A DNA stretch of 64,000 nt from Choristoneura fumiferana (Eukaryota; Arthropoda; Insecta; Lepidoptera; Tortricidae). The notes under the pieces are model-generated. The model was given only the letters and a program-made list of their open reading frames with translations, did not search any database and was not told where the DNA came from. Made by a program: the position numbers and the translations under genes. Below, one piece after another: positions 30,522 to 41,809 of the stretch. The stretch spans positions 20,004,868-20,068,867 of the forward strand of contig NC_133481.1 of NCBI RefSeq assembly GCF_025370935.1. The letters are read 5' to 3'. Each line of letters starts with the position of its first letter. Positions within the stretch are counted from its first letter, which is position 1.

Positions 30522-31660
30522 TTAATGTCTTCTTCTTTTATTTGCGTACATTAACGCCATCGTTTGCGTGCTGTCCTCCACATCAACATCTTTTGCAGTG
30601 CCACACAAAACTTTATTTATATCGCGGCACCAATTATATAAAAAAAATATTAACGACGTTTCAAATAGACATTCCACAATACCTTTTTTATGTTCCTCAC
30701 ATGTAATAAAACCAGTGTCTAGGCGTGCATATAATACTAGTTTTATATAGTTCCTTATATTTGGTATAGACGGGTCTTCTTTCAATATATAATTAATTAT
30801 ATCTTGTATTTGCGAAAAACATGATATTAATTCCTCGCATGGATAAAATAGATATATTTTTTTTTTATTAAATTCTCTTAACTTAATGTATGTGTTGTCA
30901 GTGCTGCCACTACAACTTAAACTTGTCTTGCAAAAACTGCAATTTTTAAATATTTTTTTTTTAACTGCCTTAAAACGTATCCAGTTACGTACTCTAGAGC
31001 TGCACTTATTCGTGATCCATTCTTTTAACAGCTAAGTCGACAATGAGTTCTTCATTTAGAACGTGATTTAAATTAAGTTCTACAGAAGATTGGCAAGTAG
31101 AGTTGCTTCTATTAAAAAACATTTTTTTTAATGATTTAAACAAAAAACACGAATCTTCTTCACAATTGGAACCAACAGAATAAGTACTACTTAGATTGTT
31201 TATTAATAAAGACGCGAACGCTGCTTCGAAGCCTGCGCAACTGGGCTTATTATTCCTGTACCCGTGGCTTCGTACGCTACCAAAAAAATGTTCTAATGGA
31301 TCTTGATTCAAGTGCCGACACCAAATAGATTTAATATTAAAATCATTATATAGTTTATCCCTTAAGTATTCCATGTACTCTATAGTACGTAACCAGTTCT
31401 GGATCGAAGGAACATTACATTCTTTCCCGTCAGAAGTCACAAATTGCATGGAATTTAATATAGGTTTTGCTTGTCTCCACACGTCTTTGTGAGGTGAATT
31501 AGATTTCAGTGCTTGGAGTAGAGGTTTTCCAATTCTGTTTCTTGAATTTTTGTAGCTGCCATTCTTGCATTCATAGCTGTATGCTTGCATTTCTGGGATA
31601 ACACTCCTTAATCTGCAATTAGAACATATAAAATGTCTATTAACGTCATCAATTTGCAAT
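30522..31660 (-). pseudogene. P-element-type transposase, C-terminal part, copy A
   Basis: The main frame (31659-31006) has KPLLQALKSNSPHKDVWRQA and the diagnostic RHLNQDPLEHFFGSVRSHG of P/THAP9 transposases. The C-terminal frame (30785-30522) reads SIPNIRNYIKLVLYARLDTG, TCEEHKKGIVEC and ends KRRRH. A poly-A frameshift separates the two, and a deletion near 31570 replaces the residues seen in copy B. The THAP domain and the N-terminal catalytic part are not present. It lies head to head with the Merlin-like gene (318 bp between starts). Confidence 0.82.
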
Positions 31661-33362
31661 AAGGTGAGCTTGCTTCAAAACCTTATACGAGCCCCAATGC
31701 AAAAGAGTTCGTCTAGTCAAGAGTTCGTCTAGTCATACATTTTGAAGACTATCTAAATAAAATATCATAAGTTTCTATCACGATCAAAAGCAGTTTTAAA
31801 GCATAACATTCTGTCAGTTTGCGTTTCAACAACTCCAGAAGAATGTGAAGAATTAATAGCTACTATGCCGCTGAGAATTGGGATTGTTCGAAATGAAAAG
31901 CCCGTGAGTCATCGTTTGTTGCCCTTGCAGTCGAGATCGTATTACGTACTCCTTTTAGCTTACAACGTTTGACTACCATGGCGTCTCCGAAGCCAGCTTC
32001 TATGTCTGAAGAGTTGAGTGATGTGCAAGTGTTGAACTCTAATGAGCCGCTTGTCACGTCACGGCCTCCTCTTCTGCGCCGTCTTCAAGTACCTAGTGCG
32101 CGAGTGATGGACTCAATAGAGCCGCTTGTGCTTACTGCGCGAGTGCAAGTTTTGGACTCAAATGAGCCGCTTGTGCTCCCGCGTGTGCGATCCTCGGTCC
32201 TTGACGAACCGGTTGCTGGTCCCAGTGGGATGGCTGCAAAGAGTATAAGTACCTATGTAGGAAAAGAGAGAAAGAGAGAATTTGCATGTATGGTAACAAG
32301 CGCTAACTGGTGGCGTAATGAAAGAACTAATTCTGACAACACACACATGCACATGCACGCACACAACAAGCTTGACGTCCATAAAGCCCAGTTTAGACCT
32401 GTAAGAAAAATTGCGCAAGTTGCATTACATCGCGAGGCCGGAAAGCAAACAAGTTTATGGTGGTCACTTCACTTGGTCAGCCGAGTGGAGCATTGTAATA
32501 CAACTTGCACGATTTTTCTTGCAGATCTAAGCTGAACTTAATAAACATAAAAATGTACACATGTAGTGAAATTGACATTACGCCAAAGATAGGCGATTTG
32601 ACGGTTGCATCTGGGTACAAATATGTAGTTTCAAAAAATTCTGAGATGTACTGCGCCAATTTTTCGAAGTAACTCCGTTCATTTATCTTATCTTGCCATA
32701 AGGCATAGTTTAATTTTTCACTTTCAAGAGCTGTCTTCTTATCTGGGGGTACGGTAGTACCCCCGCCAAGTCCAGCAAAAAAGCGGGATGGCCATACCAT
32801 TTCATTTTCATTAAGCTTCAATTTCTTCGCACTTGTTTTTTTTTCAGTAGATAGTCGATAGTTTTATCTGTAACGTTTTAAATAATATAAGTAATTTTTA
32901 CAGTATAGGTATAGTAAGAGTAATCAAAAGTAACTGGCAACGTTTTGTTCCAAAAGATGCAGTTCTTATAGGACATTGATGAACAGATTCAACGCGAACG
33001 AAGTCGCGGTCAGAGGCTGGTGTAACTATAATAGGATTCACTGTAATTCACATAATAGGTACTGTGACACGACTTAGATCTTGCCTCAAAATTTGACAGA
33101 CGTTGGACAGAGAGAAATAAATAAATGAAGCTAGGGTTTACAACATGGATTTGGCGCCCAGGGCCCTGAACCCTGGTTTGCCCAAGATCTGGCCCTGAAA
33201 TTTACAGTAAGCCTAGAAGAAGAAGTAAGAATATTTATAATACTTTACCTGCATCATAATTTTCATGTCGATGTTAGAGTATGGTTCTGTTTATCCAATG
33301 TCAAACAGGTCTTTGCTGTAGAAAAAATACAACAATAAGTATATTATTCAATATTATTCTAA

Positions 33363-33540
33363 ACTAGCTGTGGCCCGCGGCTTCGCCCCAGTGTATATTT
33401 CTAAGTTTTCTTCCATAAAAACCTTCTCCTGACAATAACGAACACAACAAAATAAATAAGCGAAATCGGTCCAGCCGTTCCCGAGTTTTGTGCTTAGCAA
33501 CACATTTTACGATTCATTTTTATTTATATAAATTATTCAT
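33363..33540. repeat. Lepidopteran 'GTGGCCCGCGGCTTCGCC' repeat fragment
   Basis: AACTAGCTGTGGCCCGCGGC, then GCGAAATCGGTCCAGCCGTT and a TTTATATAAATTAT end: a ubiquitous moth/butterfly repeat inside the hAT-like element. Confidence 0.65.
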
Positions 33541-34684
33541 CTAAACAGCGACCAGGAATATAAAAATCTATTTAAGGGCGTACCCCTTCAATAAGCTTAA
33601 TACCAAATCGGTCTGCGCTCGGCACGTTCTGTGAATACTGACATGTCGGACTGGATCAGGAATCAGCTACTACAAAATTCGAAAATCGAAGTTCGTGTCG
33701 TACCGTTGCTTTCACTCTCGTATTAAATAATATTAATTAGCGTCAGCGGGACGGCAAGATACGAAGTTCGAATTTTGCACTTCGTAGTGTAGGGCCAGCA
33801 ATGCATAGTGATTGATGTGTCGGGTCGACTCGACTCGCTTTATGAATTCGATTACACTTATTGAGATTTGCTCAATGTTGAGTTGGATTGTATCCCACCC
33901 AATTTTTGTTCAAGCTGGCGCAAGGCGCCATAGTCAAAAAAATAATGTAGACGAAACAGCGGGTCAGATACGAGCAAGACTATGCCGCATAACCCTTCGG
34001 CTCTTACCAGTCCAGATAAAATAGCCTGACTAGTGTTCAAATTTCAATATTATTATGAGAAAGGCAAACATTTGTACTGTAGTATTGTACTCCATGAGGC
34101 TTCATCTAGCTATCTTGAGTTCAATTCGAGTTATGTAAATAGGTGAACTTGAGTACTCGAGCTGTTTTCTCAAATCTGTCTTAATGTTTAAATATACCTG
34201 CATGTATAATCGTATTGTATACTTACTTAAAGCTTCACTTCACAGCCGAAAACAATATTTTTCCTTAGGAACACTCATGCTGTAGGTGTAACAACAAAAT
34301 TCACAAAATAAAAAAGATCTTACTTTACAAAACGATACTAATAAATATAAATAAACTAATATTTATAATAAAAAAACAAACTTTATATAATTAAATCAGC
34401 AATAAACTGAGAAAACTCAAAAAATGCATCAACTGTCACTGTCACGATAGGCATAGCCAATTGACAAGATTTCATTTTTTTAACGTCTTTTAATTACTAC
34501 AGGAATCGAAAGAGTTTTGCCTCCTGAACATGGGAAAATATTTATTATAATTGATTTCTCCATATTAAAAAAAAAATACAAGAAATGAAAAAATATGTTT
34601 CAATTTGCCAAAACTACAACAGAATAGATATGTTTCCTTTGCTTTATCACCAGAAAAAGGAGCTGTCATAATTTTGATATTGTC
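33541..34684. other. Non-coding body of the hAT-like element
   Basis: No gene supported. GCCAATTGACAAGATTTCAT near 34455 recurs inverted near 39500-39520 on the other side of the Copia, possibly a further inverted repeat. The last six bases ATTGTC (34679-34684) are the left target duplication of the Copia. Confidence 0.4.
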
Positions 34685-34933
34685 TGTTAGAATAAAGGAG
34701 GTTACGTACTCTGTTCTGACAGGCCGTTTACAATTTTGATATTCTTTTTAATTTCATACTTAGATTCTCGTGTTCTCCTGTCACTGTTGTTATAGCTTTG
34801 TTAATATGTCAATTTATTTTTCTCTGTGTAAATAAAGATTAATTATATCTAATTAATCTTATGTTATTAATCTTCTCCATATTCCATCTGTATTTATAAT
34901 GTGCAATTAGTGCTATAGCGATAGACACTAATA
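34685..34933 (+). repeat. Copia 5' LTR
   Basis: 249 bp, TGTTAG...ACTAATA; contains AATAAAGATTAATT polyadenylation-like sequence. A leader of 24 bp separates it from the polyprotein ATG. Confidence 0.92.
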
Positions 34934-34957
34934 GGTAATTGGCCCGACACGTAAATT

Positions 34958-37900
34958 ATGGCTGAAAAAGGAGACAGAGAAATTGCAACGTCCAGTTCTG
35001 GCAGCAGTGGTTTGCCATCCCTAGAGAAGCTAGATGGCAACACCAACTATGCGACGTGGAAATTCCTCATGGAATTATACCTTATCCATGACGACTTATG
35101 GGAGTACACGAGTGCTACACCTGCGGTCGGCGATGTTGCTGGTACGAAGCGTGATCAGAGAGCACGTGCAAAAATATGCTTGATGATCAGACCCCACTGC
35201 TTGGTGCATGTCCGCAATAGCAAAACGGCTAAGGACGCTTGGGAAGCCTTGAAGAATGCTTTCGAAGACAAAGGTCTGAACAACCGCTGCCGACTTTTGA
35301 CAAAACTAGTGAGCATGAGGCTCGAACAATTTGCTACAATACGCGAGTATGTGACATCTGTCCTAACAACGTCACAAGAGTTGCTGGACCTTGGGAAGGA
35401 GGTTGATGATGAGCTGTTGGCAGCTCTACTCCTGCAAGGCCTAACCCCGGAGTTTCAACCAATGAGGTTGGCTATTGAGAATAGCAACATAGATCTGACT
35501 ACCGATTATGTAAAAACGAAGCTGTTCCAAATGGAAGATACTTACGCTGCGAGCTCCAGTGAGAAGCCGTCATCATCGGCACTCCTTACAAATAAGCACA
35601 AGGGCAAGAGTGCTCCTAAGAAGAAGACTAGAGGAAAGGTCAAGTGCTTCATTTGTGAAGGACCTCACAAAGCACAGGATTGTCCGGAGAACCCCAAACA
35701 AAGGAAGGAGGCGCTGCAGGCCTATGCGTTTGGGACACTGGCAAAACCAGACGCAGAGGACTGGATCATCGATTCGGGAGCGTCTACGAGCATGACGAAT
35801 CGAAAATCATGGTTCAGGGACCTAAAGTGTACTTCTAAGCCGTTGAGAGTGACATGTGCTGACGGAAACGAGGTTTTGGGTGAAAGCGAAGGTACGGTAG
35901 TTTGCGAATCAATAGATTTAACAATCAGTAATGTGACGTATGTTCCTAAATTAGCTTCTAATTTATTGAGTGTAAATGCCATTGCGAAAAAGGGTCATGT
36001 AGTGGTATTTACAGAAAAAGGCTGCGACATCTTTAAGAGTGACGAATGTGAGATTAGAGGAAAGGCTGTAGTGAAAGGTGTGGTAGAACGAGGCATTTAT
36101 AAAATCAAGTGCTGTTCACAGGGTTCTGCGCTTTCATCAGCAACTGAAGGTGACCAGCTGATGCAGTGGCATCGGAGGATGGGACATCTCGGTATAAACA
36201 ATCTAAAATTACTCAGAGATAAGATGGCAACTGGGGTAAGTTTTCCCAACACTATAACTAAACTTGAGTGTATACCTTGCATCATGGGGAAGCAGACCAA
36301 GCAACCTTTTCAAAAGAACAAAGCCACAAGGAGCACCGAGGTACTAGGCTTAGTACACTCCGACGTATGCGGACCTATGGAGGTACCTTCTGTCAGCAAG
36401 GCCCGATATTTTTTAACCTTTATTGACGATTTTACTCGCAAAACCTTTGTATATTTTTTGAAACAGAAAAGCGAAGTTTTTGGAAAATTTATTGAGTTTA
36501 AGGAGTTTGCTGAAAATCAAAGTGGAAGGAAACTGAAGATACTTCGCACTGACAACGGTACGGAGTTCGTCAATAAACAAATGGATAATTATTTGAAAAA
36601 ATTCGGGATTCAGCATCAGCTGACTGTTGATTATACGCCAGAGCAAAACGGAGTCGCAGAACGTGGGAACCGAACTATCAACGAGAAAGCAAGAAGCATG
36701 CTACAGGATTCCGGTTTGGCTAAACGTTTTTGGGCAGAGGCTGTCCACCATGCCGTATTTTTAAAAAATCGTTCACCAACGTTAGCGGTGAAGAACAAAA
36801 CACCTGAAGAGAAGTGGTCAAAGAGGAAATGTGACCTAAGTATGGTGAAGATTTTTGGATGCAAAGCTTTTATGCACATCCCTCAACAAAAGAGGAAAAA
36901 GTGGGACCCAAAAAGCAGAGAGCTTATTTACACAGGCTTCTGTGACGACTCAAAAGCATACAGATTAGTCGACCCCACTTCTGGCGCAGTGTTTAAGGCA
37001 AGAAACGTAGTATTTTTTGAAAACCAAATGCATCACCAGCGTTCAGAGACAGAAGAGCATCCGGAGGTGATACTAAATCTGTCTGAAGATAATGCAGAGA
37101 AGCAACCGTCACGTCAAAGCAACGTAGAGTCTGAGCCTGAGAACAGATCGTCAGCCTCAGTGTTTCGTGGACGTGTTGAAAGAGAAACTTCTCCTGATTT
37201 GGAAGATACTGTTGCTAGAGTGGAACACGGCATTTCTGGATCAGAAGATGAGAATCCTGGCGTAGAGTGTGAGGTTCCTAGAGCGGATACTAGTCAATAC
37301 GAGCCAAACGCAGACTCTGATTTGGCCGAGTTTGAAGACTGTGACTCGGTATCAACTCTTGACGAAGAACTCGAGGAGGACTTACAGGAGAGGTCACGGA
37401 GGTACCCCCTTAGAAACAGAAAGCCCACTCAGTTTTCAGATTATCTGCTCTATCAAGCCACTGAATCTGAACAGGATCCCAGTACGATTCGTGAGGCATT
37501 GTCAAGGAGTGACAGTAAGGAGTGGAAAGCCGCCATCCAGGAAGAGCTGAATGCGATAAAGAAAAACAAGACATGGGTCTTAGTCAAACGACCCGAGAGA
37601 TGCAACGTCGTTGATTCAAAATGGATTTTTAAAATCAAAGACGAGGGGGAGGGAAGAAAAAGATACAAGGCTCGTCTTGTGGCTCGTGGTTTTAGCCAAA
37701 GATACGGAATTGATTATGATGAGACCTTCTCCCCGGTCGTAAGACACAGTTCTCTAAGAACACTGTTAGCATTGGCAGCTGCTTATCGCCTAAACATAGA
37801 TCAGATGGATGTGAAAACGGCCTTTCTCAATGGAGATTTATCAGAGACTGTGTTCATGAAGCAACCCGATGGGTTTGAGGAAAAAGGACCAGACTATGTT

Positions 37901-39001
37901 TGTTTGCTGAAACGGTCCCTCTATGGCTTGAAGCAAGCCCCTAGAGCATGGAACACGAAGTTGAACATAGAGTTGTTACAACTAGGGTTCGCGAGATCCA
38001 AAAATGAACCTTGCGTCTACATAAAGTCAAGTGGAAGGAAGGTCATTATACTTGCTGTTTATGTAGATGACATTCTCATTTTATGGAACAACAAAGAAGA
38101 ACTACAGTGCCTAAAAAGAGACTTAATGAGGAAGTTCGAGATGAAAGATCTTGGTCAAGCGAAATTTATTTTGGGAATTCGAATCACTCAAACCGAAGCT
38201 GAAATCAAAATCGACCAAGAGACGTACGTCGAAAAGATCTTAAAGAACTTTAATATGGTTGACTGCAAGGTAGCGTCAACACCATCGGTACCTGGACAAA
38301 AACTAGAAAAACCAGGACCAACACATAAACCGGATGCTGGCACACCATATCAGAACCTGATTGGATCGTTGATGTATTTGTCTGTTTGCACGAGGCCAGA
38401 CATAGCACATACAGTCAACCATCTGAGCCAATTTAACACCTGCTTTACTGAGGAGCATTGGATAGCAGCGAAACGAGTGCTCAGATTCCTTAAAGGTTCC
38501 AAGAGTCATGGACTGACTTATAGCAAAACGGACAAGAAGGGATTAATGGGCTATGCAGATGCGAGTCATGCTACATCCTATGACAGAAAGTCATATTCCG
38601 GATTGGTGTTCCTATGGAAAGGAGGAGCGATCTGCTGGGAAAGCAAAAAGCAGAAAACTGTAGCACTCTCTACTGCAGAAGCCGAATATGTTGCCATCTC
38701 GGAAGCAGCCAGAGAGGCAATATTCTTAAAACGGTTTATTGCTGAGATTACCGGAGAACAGGAGAGACAACTGACTATCTATAGTGATAGCCAGTCAGCA
38801 ATTGCTATTGCACAGAATCCTGTGCATCACCAACGCACAAAACACATTGATGTGCGCCACCACTATATACGAGAAGCGGTTGAGAATGGGCATGTTCGAT
38901 TAGAGTATGTGGAGACCGGGCGAATGGTGGCGGATGTACTTACAAAACCCCTGTTAAAGGGCAAGTTTACGTTGTGTGCGAGAGGTATGGGTGTAGAGTA
39001 A
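34958..39001 (+). CDS. Copia gag-pol polyprotein
   Basis: 1347 codons without stop. Order: gag (about 1-225), a zinc knuckle (C230, C233, H237, C242; one residue shorter than the usual CCHC), protease DSGAS (D272), GAG-pre-integrase HRRMGHLG (about 405), integrase core D469, D532 and E568, an acidic linker (about 690-825), RT with the YVDD box at 1035-1038, and RNase H with YADASH (D1201) and the SDSQSA and DVLTKPL boxes at the end. PR-IN-RT-RH is diagnostic of Ty1/Copia. The product would be cleaved by its own protease in cytoplasmic particles. All catalytic residues that I can check are present. Confidence 0.96.
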   Translation: MAEKGDREIATSSSGSSGLPSLEKLDGNTNYATWKFLMELYLIHDDLWEYTSATPAVGDVAGTKRDQRARAKICLMIRPHCLVHVRNSKTAKDAWEALKNAFEDKGLNNRCRLLTKLVSMRLEQFATIREYVTSVLTTSQELLDLGKEVDDELLAALLLQGLTPEFQPMRLAIENSNIDLTTDYVKTKLFQMEDTYAASSSEKPSSSALLTNKHKGKSAPKKKTRGKVKCFICEGPHKAQDCPENPKQRKEALQAYAFGTLAKPDAEDWIIDSGASTSMTNRKSWFRDLKCTSKPLRVTCADGNEVLGESEGTVVCESIDLTISNVTYVPKLASNLLSVNAIAKKGHVVVFTEKGCDIFKSDECEIRGKAVVKGVVERGIYKIKCCSQGSALSSATEGDQLMQWHRRMGHLGINNLKLLRDKMATGVSFPNTITKLECIPCIMGKQTKQPFQKNKATRSTEVLGLVHSDVCGPMEVPSVSKARYFLTFIDDFTRKTFVYFLKQKSEVFGKFIEFKEFAENQSGRKLKILRTDNGTEFVNKQMDNYLKKFGIQHQLTVDYTPEQNGVAERGNRTINEKARSMLQDSGLAKRFWAEAVHHAVFLKNRSPTLAVKNKTPEEKWSKRKCDLSMVKIFGCKAFMHIPQQKRKKWDPKSRELIYTGFCDDSKAYRLVDPTSGAVFKARNVVFFENQMHHQRSETEEHPEVILNLSEDNAEKQPSRQSNVESEPENRSSASVFRGRVERETSPDLEDTVARVEHGISGSEDENPGVECEVPRADTSQYEPNADSDLAEFEDCDSVSTLDEELEEDLQERSRRYPLRNRKPTQFSDYLLYQATESEQDPSTIREALSRSDSKEWKAAIQEELNAIKKNKTWVLVKRPERCNVVDSKWIFKIKDEGEGRKRYKARLVARGFSQRYGIDYDETFSPVVRHSSLRTLLALAAAYRLNIDQMDVKTAFLNGDLSETVFMKQPDGFEEKGPDYVCLLKRSLYGLKQAPRAWNTKLNIELLQLGFARSKNEPCVYIKSSGRKVIILAVYVDDILILWNNKEELQCLKRDLMRKFEMKDLGQAKFILGIRITQTEAEIKIDQETYVEKILKNFNMVDCKVASTPSVPGQKLEKPGPTHKPDAGTPYQNLIGSLMYLSVCTRPDIAHTVNHLSQFNTCFTEEHWIAAKRVLRFLKGSKSHGLTYSKTDKKGLMGYADASHATSYDRKSYSGLVFLWKGGAICWESKKQKTVALSTAEAEYVAISEAAREAIFLKRFIAEITGEQERQLTIYSDSQSAIAIAQNPVHHQRTKHIDVRHHYIREAVENGHVRLEYVETGRMVADVLTKPLLKGKFTLCARGMGVE

Positions 39002-39007
39002 TGAAAT

Positions 39008-39017
39008 TAAGGAGGAG
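39008..39017 (+). other. Copia polypurine tract
   Basis: AAGGAGGAG directly precedes the TG of the 3' LTR; primes plus-strand DNA synthesis in this class. Confidence 0.7.
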
Positions 39018-39266
39018 TGTTAGAATAAAGGAGGTTACGTACTCTGTTCTGACAGGCCGTTTACAATTTTGATATTCTTTTTAATTTCATACTTAGATTC
39101 TCGTGTTCTCCTGTCACTGTTGTTATAGCTTTGTCAATATGTCAATTTATTTTTCTCTGTGTAAATAAAGATTAATTATATCTAATTAATCTTATGTTAT
39201 TAATCTTCTCCATATTCCATCTGTATTTATAATGTGCAATTAGTGCTATAGCGATAGACACTAATA
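39018..39266 (+). repeat. Copia 3' LTR
   Basis: Same 249 bp as the 5' LTR with one substitution; followed by the ATTGTC target duplication. Confidence 0.92.
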
Positions 39267-39804
39267 ATTGTCTCTTATGCAACGTCTCGTCAGATTACGT
39301 GATCTTTTTTTTAAGAGACTAACAAAAGTAATGGATCTATTGTGTCGTAGTTTTGGAGTTATGCCCTTTTAGAATAAGCACATCTTAAAAAAATTGTAAT
39401 AAATTAATTAATAGTGTAGCGAAATTTTAAAAATATCAGCGTTTTTCTCTTTCCAAACAGAATACAGAGAACGAATCAAATTATAGTCTTAGAAATATGA
39501 AATCTTGTCAATTAGCCAGACAGCGGAAACCGGAAACACTGAATTTGTCAGGTCAACGTTTGACACATTTTTGACAATTTAGTACCTTCAGTATGGCGTC
39601 AGGGGCGCTGAAGTGTACGTAAAAAGTGACGTTTTAAGTGTGCCCCCTCTGGATGGCTGGTCCCAGTGGAGTAGCAGCAGCTGGCTCTTGTGATAGCCTA
39701 CCAGCTATCGCTAGTTGTTCGGACGAGGACGAGGAATATGCTGCTGCGATGCCCCGACCTACTTATCATTGTAATATCAGGTCAGGTCAGGGCCCTTGGG
39801 TATT

Positions 39805-39936
39805 GCGCTCCCTTTACCACAGTAGATAGTAAGTATAAAGAAGTACGGAAACTAGGCCTATTTGAGAGTATTAACCCATCAAATAAGCCTTAGTTTCCAT
39901 TCTGCTTTATAATATTTACTGTGGTAAAGGGAGCGC
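39805..39936. mobile_element. Hairpin MITE, copy A (132 bp)
   Basis: Begins GCGCTCCCTTTACCACAGTA and ends with its exact inverse; the interior also pairs partly (GGAAACTAGGCCTATTTGA against TCAAATAAGCCTTAGTTTCC). Present in both copies, in intron 1 of the Merlin-like gene, so older than the duplication. Confidence 0.82.
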
Positions 39937-40297
39937 GATAGGATAGCACCGCACAGCGGGACAGCGCTCAGAAAAATTTGTCCCATTTTAAGTTCATAAA
40001 GCAATTTGTATACATTATGATTTGTGGACCCCCCCCCCCCCCCCCGCGCGAAGCAGCATTCACTCACTTTAATGTCATTTTTTTGTTGCAGAGCCATGTG
40101 GAACTGGAGAAACATCTTCTCCAAATTGAGAACAACGGAGCAATGTATCCAGTTTGCCGAGGAGAGAGGTCTCCTTCCAACTGAGAAAATGTGCACCTAC
40201 CACCGCAAGACATTGACTAAAGAAGCTGGACAAGTTGGAAAATTCAGATGCCGAAAAAGCAACTGCCGGACCAAACCAGTCTCCCGTCACAGAATAA

Positions 40298-41241
40298 GTA
40301 ATAGTACAAGTACAGAAGGTTCTCTCTTTTGATGTTGACGAAAGCCGCCATTTTATATGCCTACGTAATTTTTATTAGCAAAATCACCAAGCAACATTGA
40401 ACTCTAGTGCGGCGCGTGAAGGTCGCTATTATTTAGCACCAACGTTTTGGTTTAGGATAGGGTTGTAAATCAATAAAAAATTATACCTACATATAATTTA
40501 AAAGTAAATTCGGTCAAATACTTAGTTTCCTATAGCATTTTAAAATTGACGCACCTACGATCTCCGACGGTCACAAAATGGATAATTGTACAAGGTCGCG
40601 TGCCGAATGCGTCGTCGGCTGCCTCAAGGTTTTGTACGCCCGTAGTGGGCATTGGTAAATAGCGAATTACTTATCTGTTCTTTCGTCGCACTCGCACTTA
40701 ATATGGTTTCGAACAGAATCGGGTTAGTAGTAGCAAGGACTGTAGTAGTAGTGTAATGTTATGTACAGAATAGGAAATAGTAAGAATTTTAGTGTTGCAA
40801 TAATTAAATTTTCATGAATTTCCAAAAAAATAAAAATTATGTTCAGATAATATATATTTAGTTTCCATACTGTTTAGTGTGGTTATACATATACTGTTTC
40901 AGCGCTCAAACTGTACAATTTAAATATATACCTACTCCTCACCTCATCCCAAAATCGAAATACCACGCTATTTCATGATAGATATTCTAATATCCTCACC
41001 AATCATAAAATCGCGAGGTTTGATTTAAAGGTTTAATATTTATTTCCATTCATCGTGAACCAGTTTCACGAAAATCACACAGCTACACGTAACGTTACGC
41101 GGCGCAACTAGTTCGAGCGAGACTGCGAGCGTGCATGGGGCGGTGCTCATAGCCCTAGTGAGTTAACCCACGCCGGCGTGGGGTCTTTTGATACAGAATC
41201 GCACCTATATCGCGGAGTGCGCCGCGCCTACTCCCGTGCAG
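40298..41241. other. Intron 2 of the Merlin-like gene, copy A
   Basis: Non-coding; between the GTAATA donor and the GTGCAG acceptor. No repeat boundary recognised. Confidence 0.45.
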
Positions 41242-41408
41242 TTGGAACCTGGTTCGAGAACGCACGCTTGTCCCTCACTCTAATTATGTACGCATTTAGT
41301 GAGGGACTGACATATCCCAGAACTGTGGCCGACTGGTTTAGCTATTGCCGGGAGACCATAGCTATTTATCAATTAGAAAATCAAAGGGCTTTTTGTATTA
41401 AGATTTAA

Positions 41409-41809
41409 ATTTCAGCCTGTATTAAACCAGTTTAATAGGGGCATAATTGGTACGCAGTTCTTTGCAAGAATACGGTTTCTGGCGTATTGTCTTACGCGCT
41501 GACATTAGCAATCGAATTCCCATCTCTTTCTTTCCTCATCTTATGCCGTGTGACAGAAAGAGAGTGAAAACGATTGTGATTCCCAGTGTGTTAGACAATA
41601 AGGCCTCTGGTATCAAAACCGGTACACTTACCTATCCTACCCCTTTTAATACCGGTATTTTGGTACTAGTTTCAAGGTTAGGTAGTGTACGACTCAGTAA
41701 GCACCAGGGATGTTATGGATATGACATTTCGGATCTGGATATGGATACGGATATATGTCAAACATAATACCGGTTTCGGTTACGGTTACGGATGTTAAAT
41801 TATTACGGA
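41409..41809. other. Non-coding, shared with copy B
   Basis: No gene supported. Ends with short CGGTTACGGTTACGG repeats next to the Gypsy LTR; contains the empty target AAATTATTACGG used by the LINE in copy B. Confidence 0.4.

Larger units (their letters stand above)
34685..39266 (+). mobile_element. Full-length Ty1/Copia retrotransposon, very young
   Basis: Two 249-bp LTRs (34685-34933 and 39018-39266) start TGTTAGAATAAAGG and differ at one position that I can see (T/C in GCTTTGTYAATATG). Flanking ATTGTC is duplicated at 34679-34684 and 39267-39272. A purine tract AAGGAGGAG precedes the 3' LTR. One intact polyprotein frame lies inside. Near-identical LTRs, intact coding and clean duplications indicate a very recent insertion that could still be competent. 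Confidence 0.95.
32237..39651. mobile_element. hAT-like non-autonomous element with nested Copia
   Basis: Flanked by an 8-bp duplication GATGGCTG (32229-32236 and 39652-39659); copy B has a single GATGGCTG at the same point, which proves the insertion. The ends read CAAAGAGTATAAG and, inverted, CAGAGGGGGCACAC, a weak CA-R-AG-R-G match of the kind seen in hAT termini. Without the Copia the element is about 2.8 kb. No hAT transposase is visible. A 114-codon minus frame (32821-32477) has no family I recognise. Confidence 0.65.
31978..41408 (+). pseudogene. Merlin/IS1016-like spliced transposase gene, copy A (broken)
   Basis: Exon 1 starts at ATG 31978 in a strong ACCATGG context and is split at 32236 by a hAT-like element, resuming at 39660. 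The end of exon 1 and its donor are deleted (about 80 bp, compare copy B 52137-52215). Exon 2 is 40092-40297 and exon 3 starts 41242 and runs to the stop before 41408. Exon 2 to exon 3 joins in phase across a GTAATA donor and a GTGCAG acceptor. Exon 2 encodes a putative zinc module (MCTYHRK ... FRCRKSNC) and exon 3 gives GTWFENARLSLTLIMYAF and TVADWFSYCRET, patterns of Merlin/ISXO2-like proteins. The DDE catalytic domain is absent. Exon 3 is more complete here than in copy B. Confidence 0.6.

Noticed and set aside
31863..32057. Minus-strand 64-codon frame, also in copy B
   Set aside because: Antisense to the first exon of the Merlin-like gene, which has the better start and donor.
36097..36879. 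Minus-strand frames within the Copia
   Set aside because: Antisense shadows of the polyprotein.
34450..39530. GACAAGATTTCAT inverted pair flan­king the Copia as a possible extra transposon
   Set aside because: Match is short (about 18 bp), no target duplication was found, so it is mentioned only as a note.
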